From contig JAZGTN010000047.1 in the NCBI GenBank assembly GCA_037783415.1, positions 4,898,001 through 4,962,000 on the forward strand: 64,000 bases of DNA, read 5' to 3'. Positions 36,184 through 48,100 of the stretch are shown piece by piece. A program made the translations under genes and the position numbers. The notes below the pieces were generated by a model. It did not search any database, had not been told where the DNA came from, and saw only the letters and a program-made list of their open reading frames with translations. Source of the stretch: Leptasterias polaris. Its lineage: Eukaryota; Echinodermata; Asteroidea; Forcipulatida; Asteriidae. Positions within the stretch are counted from its first letter, which is position 1. Each line of letters starts with the position of its first letter.

Positions 36184-39100
36184 ATGGGGTCTTATGTTCT
36201 TACGACAGTTCTTCTCTTCTCCCTTTTGGGATGCGGTAAGTTGTTTTCTGTTTTATCTTCCAAATAATGGAGTAGGCTTCTAAATAATTGTTGTTATTGT
36301 ACCAACATTACAAGTGAAGAAAAAAAGTCCTACGAAGTGCAAGTGCTAGCTCGGACATCCAAGGAGATGGGCTGCATGCTGTTTGACCATGGTTCATTGG
36401 TTGGTTCGACCATGGTTCGACATAAACACTTTTCTTTGACTAACATTTTCTTTGCATGTAGCTATAGCTAGTTGTGGGATTTGAGGGAAGATGTAGACAT
36501 ATACATGGTATGGTTTTACCGGAAACCAAAGGTAGCTAGTTGTACTTGTACGAAAGAAATGTATACAAATAATGTGTGTTTTGAAATCTCTCTTTTCGTA
36601 TACTATAGTATAAAAGTATATGGTAATTTTCGAAAACCGTTTGTTTCGCCGTCCTCCATGCTGTGAATTGATTATCTATGATGAGAGGATCTCTTCCCCA
36701 TAATTAAGAAGAGCAATAGACATTCTCCTTGAATGCAGCATGGTTTGCGCATTTAATAAAAAAAATAAAAAATGATTTGCCATCATCAGGACCAGATGAG
36801 TTAGCTTGTTGCCAGATTCACTGGTAAAACTTAGTTGCTGTAAGTTAGAAACCTTTGTTTGTTTAGCACAGGTATAGGATTGACAGGATGGAACAAAAGC
36901 GGTTGATTAAAGCAAAGGGATAGATTAAAACCTCCTAATATTTCGGAGCCAATATAGCTTTAACGTGCACCTGTTCAAACTATTTTCAAACTCAGTTAAA
37001 AAGTGCAAGTCAAGATGATCCGGTCTAGGAAGCCTATAGTTATGGTTCAGGGGGTGGGTAAAGCACTATATACAATGCATAGCATGAAATTTGGGTCAAG
37101 TTTCGAATCCGTTTCCGCGAAGTTTTACAGTTTGTGGATGGAGGCCAAATCTATTGCGCAGATGTTGAATGTCGAAAGTTAACCTTTTTAACAGTTGGTT
37201 AGAAGACATTCCTACTAAAAAGTTGCAATGACCCGACGTTTCGACCCAGTAATAATTATAACTATAGCAGAGTTTGTCTCATCAAGGCTTATTGACAAAA
37301 CATACTTGCACATGTAACCCTGAAAACTGGACCGCTTGAATAAAACTAAATAAAACTGAACACTGGGGAAACTCACTTCAGCAAAACTCAATTAATCTAA
37401 GGATCGAATAGGGTTAAGACGCGAGGAAATGCAAAAAGTGGGACAGCGACTCAAAATGTAGGTTTCTCAACAAGCAAAAAAACAAAAACAAAATAACTTT
37501 ATTGATTATAAGACGATGACCAAAAATAAAACCAGTGATCGAAATATAGCAACAAATTAAGTAAACTCTAAACCAAGACCCAAACACTATTGAACTAAAC
37601 ACAGAATACTTTTAAAAATAATTTATAGAAACCACTAAAAAAAAACACACCAAAACCAACACAGTATCAAAGAGGGTTACAAATTAAAACAAAATAGCTT
37701 AAACGACCAAATCCACAACAGACAAGACTTCTAATTCTAGGCAGAAAAAATGCACTTTGTTCAGGAGTGAAAGGAGAGTTGATGTTGTCTCCCTACTGCC
37801 ATATGGGCAAAAACACTTATAATATATTAGGGGCCAGTGACCACCTGGTCCTTATCAAGATTGCTTTGTTTATAGCTGGTAAGGGATCACACTCTTAGCA
37901 AATACTATAGGAACCATTCCTTGGCACTAAAGAAAAATCCAATAATAAACTTGAGGGGTGCTACTCCTATAAAATTGTAAGGATGGGACCTAAACCTTAA
38001 CCCAGACCATACACAATACAAGGATGGAAATTTCACAAGTAATTTTTGTTTATTACTAACACTAACACAATCACTAGTAACAGGGAAATAAACTTCACTG
38101 ACAAATTTGTAGATGTACCTTTAGCTAATATTAACTTTGTAAACGTGATATGATCTGATCTTTTTTATCCTCGTCCATACCATCCATTGTACTAAATACC
38201 GGACACTTCGGCAATCGGCTGGGTGCCGAATTTGTATTGCGCATGTGTCGAGTTTGTGGGTGCCGAGTTTGCTAGGTGCCGAGTTTGTTGGTGCCGAGTT
38301 TGTCGTGTGCCGTGTTCGAGTTTGCAAGGTGCCGAATTGACCGGTTACCATTGTACTAAAATGAATTGGTATCGTCGGCTCAGTATCATAATTATGGAGG
38401 TTCTGATTTGCAAGGTTAAATCATTTAGCCTTTGAGAAAGACTCTGCTAGGGTCTGTATTTAGGCTTTTACAACAGTGAACGATTTCCCTTGGGTACGAG
38501 TTGACTTGGGTACAATATTTTGGGTACGAGTTGACTTGGGTACGAGTTGACTTGGGTACGAGTTGACCTGTTTTCCACTAAAGTCATCACTTGCTACTCA
38601 AAACTAGCATTTAAAGTGCACCAAACATGCTCGGTCTAAATATATTGCTGTGCAAGATCGTATGATGAAGTCAATCCCTGTGTGTCCATAGGTCCTTTCG
38701 GTTGGTAATCAGTTTTTGAAAACAAAAGAACCTTGGGTCAGAATTATATTTGGCATTCCAGGGGCGAGTGTTTATCGCGTCTAGCATTGTTTCATGCCTC
38801 ACCTGTCAACTAAAGTATGCCAGGAGGCGTATCAGCTGATAAAAGTAAATACCTCAACAGTGGGTTCGAGGTTTGGGGGAAATTCAAGAAGGCAAAACCC
38901 TGGGGGTTCCAACATTGTCTATGGGACTTGTTGATTGGTCTGACTTGGCATGGTACATTAGTTTACTCCTTGAGGGGAGACTAATAACCTTCACTAAATA
39001 ACAAGCAGAATCCCCGGAAATCGAGGGGCGCTGAAGGTCATGTGAAATGTTTCGTTCCAAATTTTATTTAGTTGTCAGAGGAAACCAAAAACAAGTTCTT

Positions 39101-42100
39101 CGAGTGGTAGAACAATGTATAACACATCACTGGCTTCTGGAATGGTCAATTTACTTTCATTTAATAACACACCATGTAACCTTCTTGTGAAAATTCTGAT
39201 AAGTTGACCTAAGTTGACCATAGAGAAAGGACTACGAGTTAACCAAGTTTCCCATGGACTTTGTGTAAACCAATACCCTATTTCGATCGCTGCAATCGGA
39301 ATAGAAAATGCTAAATATGGAGGACTTGTCGCGCTACAATTACTATTTTCTGTTTTTCGACATCGATTGTACAGTGTGAGTGCATTTGTATAATCCCATC
39401 AAGGTGGTGGTTGGTATAGCAGATGCCCAAAACCACGGTAGCGTCACCCAATAAATAAACAGCCGTTGATAAAACAGCCGTTGGGGCTTGGCCAGTTGTT
39501 TCGAAGAAATATTGTAGTCGACTCTTACGTTAGGCTATTGACATCTTTAATCGTTGATAGGTTCCATGGAGTTCGTTTTTATCAGGTGATAAAGTAAACA
39601 GGTGTTATTTTGAAAGATGTAAGCCAGATAACTAATCCTAATTGGTTCGCAGAAATTAGTTTTTTCGCCATCGCCCCCCCCCCCCCCCCCCCCCCCCCAC
39701 CCGGGCTGGTAATTGACACAGGTTTATAAAGTGAGAAAATAGATTTAGCTGTTGCAAACTGCTTACCAACCAAAAGGACCTGAGGTATAAATGCAAACAA
39801 TTAGTTAGTGGCCTGACGTTTCGACCCTAGCAGAGTCTTTCTCGAAGGCTAAATGACAAAACAACACACATACAAGCATGGATACAGGAGTTACAAGAGC
39901 AGTCAAGTGGAAACACATGATAGAGAGAGTGGAGAGAGAAAAGCAGAAAGCATACAGAGAGGGCAGGGGGTAAGCAGCGATTATGAAGACAAAGGGGGGG
40001 GGGGGGGGGGTTATGAAGGGAAGGGGATAGCTTGACCACAACAAGTTGGAAACACAAAGGACAAAATGGAAGGTGGGAAGAATGGTAAAAACCATGGTGC
40101 TGAGTGGTCTTTATGCGCCTTATCCAAAGTTTTTCCCTACTCAGACGGACAGTCTCTCTGCAGTTACCTAGTGCCTCAATGCCCTGTAAATTCATGTCAG
40201 AAATGGGGTGGTTAGGAAGATTGAAGTGGGACTTGGCATGAACAATGGCGTTTGAAATTATTAAAGTCATTGCATACCTATGACTATCTTATGTTTACCT
40301 GAGGGTTATCGTCTGCAGAGAAAAACGTATACTAAATTGTAGTCTAAGCACAAATACCCGGGAATTCCTGGGGGTATAATCACTAATGAATTGTAGTGTG
40401 AACAGGGTTCGGTTAGACCACAGATAGTCCCTTCACTGCGCTCAAGATCAGAGCGAACATTTTCAGCTCACACAAAGATGCAGTAAATGACGCCATGCAG
40501 TCACAAAGTGTACACAAACAATTAAGAACATTGCATCTAAATATTGCCGAGTGCAATGTTTGATGTAAAGATGGGGGGGGGGGGGGGTCTGATGTTAAAC
40601 GCTGATTCAGCTGCTTTTGCAATATGTGTTCTGTTCGTTGTTATGGTACACAATAACAAACATGTCCTTAAAGTTCCCATTAGAACAAAAGCTATAGTTA
40701 TTAGTAAGCAAGGTTGCACAATCTATTGTTAAGACCGCATGGAGGTTATTGGTCTGGTCCAATCTCTATGGTCTGACACTGGGTTGAGTGTACTTTGGTG
40801 AATCATAGAGAAAGGACCCGTGGTCCTTTCTCTGTATGGGTGAATCAAACAAGTACGGCATGAATCATCCAGGTCTATTATCAGTCGGAGTTTGTTTACT
40901 GCTTGCTTGCGATTTATGTGTCACAGTAAACACAACAAGACGCCATTCGCTCTTTTCACGGACCTTCATGCTGTCCCAAATTCGAGGCCGTACACGCATA
41001 TAAATGACTTACTGTGCAAGGTGCGAATTGTCAAGATTGTTGCGTTCTTTGTTACGTAAACTGTCATAAACAATGTTTAATGCGTGAGCAAATGTTGACA
41101 TCTTTTGTAAATAAACAATCATCGGCATGATCAGAGAGTGGAAATCTGTTTGACTTCAGCTTTACTTAAGCTTGGGATGTCACAGATTTTCACGAGACAA
41201 CAAGTTTTGTTGTACCCTGTTTTGTTGTGCAAGAAGAGAATCAAGGGTGTTTGCGAGGTTGGTGATCGTACTTGTCAATGTACTTGCAGGTGCTGGTGCG
41301 GAAGATCAGACGTTGAGAAGTTTCTCTACTTTTGTTAAGAAGTCAATTGCTTGAACCATAGAGTCCTTTCTCTATGCTTGAACCATTCCTTTTGTTGTTT
41401 TACAGGACTTTCTGTTTTCACAACTGGTTTCCTGAGTTAGTTTTCACAAGGGAGGGGGTAGTGTTGAGGTTTGCTCTCAGGTTCAGGGAAGTTTCTTTCG
41501 TTTCCACTGAGTCAGCCATGTAGAAATACAACATATTTATTTATTAGTGTTATAATAATTATTATTTGATTGACTTTGACTTTATATTAGAACCAGGTAG
41601 TGCTTTCTGAAATAGAATCGTTCTTGGTTCCCTCGGCCACTTTAACGTGTTTGTTGAAAACTATAGATGTGAATTTATTAACTCTTCCGAATGTAATATG
41701 GGTACTTGCCCTTTAAATGTCATAATTTTTCTACCATGACCTTTGGCCGAGTCAAGTGACTCTTTACATTGGCCCTGTGCCTGTCCTGTGTTTAATTTCC
41801 TGGTATTGTTTCGGTATTGAAACAATATTGTCTTTACTCCCAATGAACCCTGGTCACTGTAACTTCTTTCCTGCATTTATAAAACATAACAGGCTGGCCG
41901 CTGGACTCTGTCTTAATAAGCGCATGTACAAACAAGTGGGTCGGTTACTAGACATTACTTTTGTCAATTTCAGTTTGGTCTTGGGGTTGTTTTTGACAGG
42001 ACTCATTTCCTGTGTCGTTCTGGCAGCTTGTGTGGGTCATGCTTTTGGGGAACATAACTTATCCTTGCTCTATGACTTGACTGGGTGAAAGTGCAGAGTG

Positions 42101-45100
42101 TGGCGTGATGCAAAGTTGAAGGAGTCTCAATGCAGTGTTTATTTTACTTTCACTCGAATTTAAAAATAACAAACGAAGAAAATTGTGCAAGGTGGAGGGG
42201 CCCTCCGGTGGCCACCACGAGACAGGACTGTCAGAGCGCAAGTGGTGGCTGTTGACGGGCTGTTGACCTTGGTGCACTAGTGCTATGCCACATCTAAATA
42301 TTTATAACCCAACTATCGTCAAGCTTAGTTTTACTATACACCTATAACAAAAAGCAGCTGTTCTCGTTATACATAAAACAATAACATTCACAACCTTGGT
42401 TTATTATTTACTCCACGAAGGGAGAGACTAATGAGCTATTTGTCCAGATGTCATGGGAGACGGTATGGAAGTCTAATAAGATTTCCATTGTTAAAAACCT
42501 CGATAAGGTTGTTGTTGTAAAATGTTAGTCCAGAAAGTTGAAGGGCAACAATGCAGAGGACAATTTGACGAAGAAAATATTGCGGTCTTCGCACCATGTA
42601 GATAATTTTATGCTAATAAAAGATTCCAGGATTGTAGCTTTGTGAGATGCATTGAAGTCAATAATGCAGCTTAAGAAGTTATGAAGTGTTTTAACTTACA
42701 TTGTATCAACATTAGTCAATACATCTTTTAATTGTAATCAACTCACAAATGGAAGCGCTTGTTAAATGGTGTATCAGGTCGAGTTAATTCTCTTTCACAA
42801 TAGCGAATTATTTTGTGGGTGTTAAATACCATATTCTTTTGTAAATTTGCTTTGGTTTAGGTCTTTCTTCATTGGTCCGCGGTGGTGTGAGAGGGAAGCG
42901 GCCGCTGGACTACCCAGGTTCGAAGCATGGTTTTGACTACCCCGGAAAACACGGCTTTGAGTACCCGAGCAAGCACGGATTCGACTACCCCGGAAAGCGA
43001 CGTGAGCCACCGCCAACGGTAGAGGTTGAATACCCGGACGTAACGAGGGAGGATGAGTTAGCGACGACGTTGACCGAAAACCCAGTCGTCTGTGAGGTCT
43101 GCAAGTTTGTCGTTTCCGACCTGCAATCCTTGTTGGGAAACGACTCCTCTAAGGTTAGTCTCACTTTCAATACGTTTCTTCTTGTTCTAAACGCACAACG
43201 CAGACTCAAGGTGACAGCAGATAAACCAAAGAATAATTACGTAAAGCTCTTTCGAAACCATGTTTGGGCTTGAATTTGGTCTTGGGCTCTTGTCAATTAT
43301 TTTGGAAAATGTGTACTTTCCTTACGGGCCGACAATCAGGTGGATGGAGCCAAAGCCCAAGCACTCGAATCCATGCTGTGGTTTCGAAAAGACCCGTAGC
43401 TCTGAACTGTGATTCAATGTTGATATTTGTTCTATCTGTAAAATTTCAGATCGTTGCTTTCCTGGATTCACTTTGTGCCGACCTTCCCGCTGCGTACGCT
43501 GCCACATGCAAACAATACGTAGATGGTTGGACACCGTTCATCATTGACTTTCTGGAGAACTCGGTAAGGGATCAATACAATGAAGCTCTTCACTTCAGAA
43601 GAAAGTTGCTTCAAACATTTTTTTCTAGGAGTTTCAAGAAGCCGAAGCTGGGTTTTTGTTATTATTTTGTGTGTGACATATTTTTAAAGTTGGATTTTGT
43701 TTGTTCTTTTATACCCGTGGGATGGTATTACCAAACATTTTACTTTGTAAACAGCGTGTGTTTAAGGTTTTGTGCTCTAGCCCTTAACCGCCGGGGGGCA
43801 CCAAATCGAAGCTGGTCAACAAAGCATTGAACTCATTAACTCATGCAGGGGGAATAACTCATGATTAAGCGTTTTAAAAACTGTTAATACACAAAAGACC
43901 ATGTGACCTGTGACAGCACATGTTTACAAAAGAGCGACATAACCTGGACTTCCTGCATGAATGATTTGTACACAGCTCAATGGATAGACTTGTTGACAAG
44001 TCGTTAATGATGGTCGCGGTGAGTCGAGTCGCGTGTGGTGTTGTAGCCTAATAAAGAATGCTCTCGCGAGATCACTGCTCTCGCGCGAAGTTGCTGGCTG
44101 CTGACTCTTCGTCATTAACGACTTGTGAAACCCGCCGGCGGTACATATTCATTTATTCATGTAAGGACACAGTGTACATTACGGTTGCTGTAGCGACGAT
44201 CATGAAGACGAGTCCATTTTATCTGAGGGTAGTACTAATTTTAATTACTGTAAATGTACTGAATGCTTGCGCTTGAGACATCTGTGGGTGTGTTTTGTGG
44301 GTGTTAACTCCTTCATTAGTTTAGTAACTAAAGAAATAAAGTAAACTTATCTTAAACTGCATTATTATAATAATTGTTTAAGATGTGTGTTTTGCCTCAT
44401 AAAAATAAATATGCCTACCGTGAATAGGTTACTGATACGCTCCAATCATTTAACCCGATGTGTTCTACAGTGATTGTGTGTATTAAGTGTGTATAAACAA
44501 CGGACACGGAAACCAGTCAACTCGCCCCCTAGCAAAGTCGCCAATTTAAAAAAAGAACATGTACAAAGTCACCAACTACAAATTCGCCCCTAGCAAAGTC
44601 GCCCCCTGACAACAAACTCGTCCCCTCTCATAGTCTCCCCTCTCATAGTCGCCCCTCACAACGGAATTTAACAAATTTGTGTGATTGGACTTCAGGGCTT
44701 CGAAAGCTATTTTAACGGAACGAAAGAGGAATTTTTGGTAACAAAATCTCATTGCGAAGGAACGGGAGCGTAAATTTAGGGAACGAAAGCATATTTCGGA
44801 CGAATGAAAGTATATTTCGGGCAACTAATTCAAAGTCGTATTTTGATGAAACGAAAGCTTGTTTTTAGGGAAAGAAATCTCCTTTCGGTGGAAAAAATTC
44901 ATTTTTATTGAACGAAAGCATATTTTGAGCGAACAAAATTATATTTTGTGCTAACAAAATCATATTTCGAGGAAACGAATGCGTATCTTTCAGGGAACAA
45001 ACGCGTATTTCTGGGTAACAAAATCGTATTTCGAGGGAACAAAAACGTATTTTCTAGGAAAAATTTATTTTGCTACCTAGAAAAACACAATTTTGTTTAC

Positions 45101-48100
45101 AAATTTAAAAAAAATTAATTTTATGTGACAAAATTATAATATTTTGATTGAATAATATTTTGAGGAAACGAAATGACTTTGTTGGAATTTTGTGTGTCGA
45201 GAGATGGAAAAAAATTCAGAGTGAGATTTTTTTTTCTTAACATTTTAATTTGTAATTTATTTTTCACCTGTTCCTTCAGGGGCTCTGGTTTTTTGTGTGT
45301 GTTTTTTTTTTTTTTTGGGGGGGGGTTGATCGTTTTTGTCTCACAAATTGTTTAACTTAATTGCACCGTCAATATAAGAGTGGTATTCCTATTTATTGAC
45401 ATAAATCTTATTTAATTTCCAAATCGGGGGAAGGAACGTACACCGAACATTGAAACGTAACGATTTTAAAAAGCGGATTCGATCAGCGAGGTTTACCGAC
45501 TAACAAACTCGCAATGACAAGGTAGTTGGTGGTCTGGCTCCCTACCCCTCCCACATGTTCATGAGCTTCCATGTACAGCTATCTCTTGGCATGGCTAGGG
45601 TATAGGGGGTTTCCGTCGTGCTGAGCCCCGCCGAGAGAAACTCTGCGCGTCATGGCATGCATGCAGCTACACGATTTGCCCCGTGTGTTACGTACGTCTC
45701 CCCACACGCTGTACACTGTCACACGCTTCCGTTGCTCGGACTCTCTGAAATAAAATCTTACGTTCGATTTTTTGTAATTATTTACAAGTTTTAGTGAAGT
45801 TGTACCCATAATTTGAATACGTATTTTCTTGTGTCAAAATATTCATGAACACAATCACTCTCACCACTCAGTGTTTGGTTTTGATCGTGCATGATCAAAG
45901 CATCAAAGCAACATAAAACTCCATCCAGTACAGGATTTGATGTTTAATATTCATCTACAGTTTGAATATTCATAGATATAACGAAATTGACCAATCAGAT
46001 GCGTCCGTACGAAATCGGCTGAAGTGGCCATAGGCCGTGCACAAACCGCCAGCGGGTTTCACAAGTCGGTAAATGTGACCAGTCTTGAGAGCAGTAATCT
46101 CGCACAGAGCAGCCCTCTCGCGGGATATTGCGAGAAAGCCGTTCCGCTATCACCGCGACAGACATTTAACGACTTGTCTACAAGTCTACTCAATGGAATG
46201 TTTTCTTTACATGCCCACATGACTTAAACTTCACCACAAGAGGGCGTTGTCATTCGCTGAGTATACAGTAATCAACTATTTATTCATTTTTATTTGAAGA
46301 CCCCAGATGAAATCTGTACAGAGCTCACCCTGTGCACTTCCCTGCAAACCGACGTGGACCACCGTCTTGGAATGGACCCCTTCGGTCGCTTTATCAGGTT
46401 ATTCCGGGAGGTATTCAAGACCAACGTGGACAAAGTCAGTAAGTTCAATGTTTATATCGTTGCAGGAGTGTCGACAACCTGAACCATTGTTCTGGTAAAA
46501 TTCTGAATCATTATTCGCCTTAAAATGACGAAGTTCCAGTGAAGTAAGAATGATACTGGTATTTCGGAACAGTAGTTGGTCCACCGCAAATCATCTGACC
46601 CACGTATAAGGCGCCTGTGGAATAAATATTTAAAGTTGATTCGAAGGAATGGGAAGAATGAGTAAAAACCCAAGCAGGGAGTTGATTTTGTTTTCATTTG
46701 TCACACATTGACCACATGGAATGTTAAAATGGATATTCTGTTTATTGTTCTATATAACAGTGATGAGACAAGCCCTTGGTAATGACTACCTGTGCCAAGC
46801 CTGTGAGGAGATTGTCGATGCTGTATACACACAGCTGATCACGGATCATGTATTGGTAAGTTCCACTCTGGAGGGCGCCATTCAAAATGGCACACACAGC
46901 CGATTTCAGAAAGATCTAAGATTGATCTTAAAGTGTGGAGCGATCTTTGTGAAGGAAATCGTGATGACACACAACAAATCACTGTGGCACGATTGAAAAC
47001 TCATCTTAAGATGAATCTTTGTGCTTTGTGATATCGAGCAGGTCTATCCAACAAGTTGGCATTTAGAGCTGTCCAAATTATGAGAAACATCAACAGTGAA
47101 AAAAAAGTTCCTGTGTGGTTTAAAAATTTCAATATTTTCTCCCATTGTCCCCCTCTTAGGATGAGTTGACGGATGTGTTAAAAGAGGTTTGTAGCATCAC
47201 GCCCGTAGCAGCAGAGTGCGATCAATTCGTGGACGAAGTCAGCAAAGAAGTCGAAGTCCTAATCAAACTCTACCTCGTAAGTAATTGTCTGCTACATTCC
47301 AAACTGTCTTCAAAGACATGGAATTCTCACCAAGGCAACAAAATTCAAATCGCTGGTGTCCGGAAGAACAAGGGATCTGGAAAAAAAAATCCTCGCAGTC
47401 TCTCCTAAAAATTCATCCTATTGACTCATTAGTCAACCGGTTCTTCTGGTCTTTTTTATGTTCGTCGGACTCCTGTCAATCTGGCCAAAAACAAAACAAA
47501 AAAACGCAGACGCAGACGCACACCCTGCAGCCATAAAACATGTCAAAGCACCTTTACGGTATTATGTCAATCTTAAGTCAACAGTATTGTAGTGTCACTG
47601 CATTGGACAACCCAAACGTTTATTTTTCAACCTTACAAAACAATTTTTGTCTTAGTTACAGAAGGTCGGAAGCACTAAAATGGCTCCCGACAGAAATTGT
47701 TACATTTTTTGTTGCTACCCAAACGACAGAATTTAACCCACTGGAACACAATTTTACACATTACTTACGCACCCTTTTCCTGTGAAACATTTGTTTACGT
47801 CCTTCCTTACGATTAAATTACACATGGTAAAAATGTACCAATCTTGATGCTGAGGGGATTTCATAATCTGTTTACAAATCAGGAAAACAGCTATCAATCC
47901 TTGATGATTTGTTTCGTATACTCATTTGAAATAAACCCTTTTGTTTCTCATTTAGAACAACCAGACATGCGCTGTTATTGGCCTTTGTCCCGGTTTTGAA
48001 GTTGACCGAATGAATCCCTTAAGCGAAATCTTCGACGCGATCCTCCCAGACGACTTTGACATGGACTTTATACCTGATCGGTTCAGACCCCGTCCCCGAC

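Larger units (their letters stand above)
36236..42860 (+). other. Intron 1 of the saposin-domain gene (6.6 kb)
   Basis: It starts GTAAGT and ends TTTGGTTTAG. It contains hammerhead-like sequences, a Penelope-like remnant, tandem repeats at about 38225-38340 and 38490-38567, four micro-insertions and three G/C runs. The frame at 41756-42088 has no recognisable domain and I do not treat it as an exon. Confidence 0.7.

Noticed and set aside
41756..42088. 110-residue hydrophobic frame as a possible extra saposin-gene exon
   Set aside because: Intron 1 joins exon 1 to the exon at 42861 in correct phase without it, and it has no family motifs.
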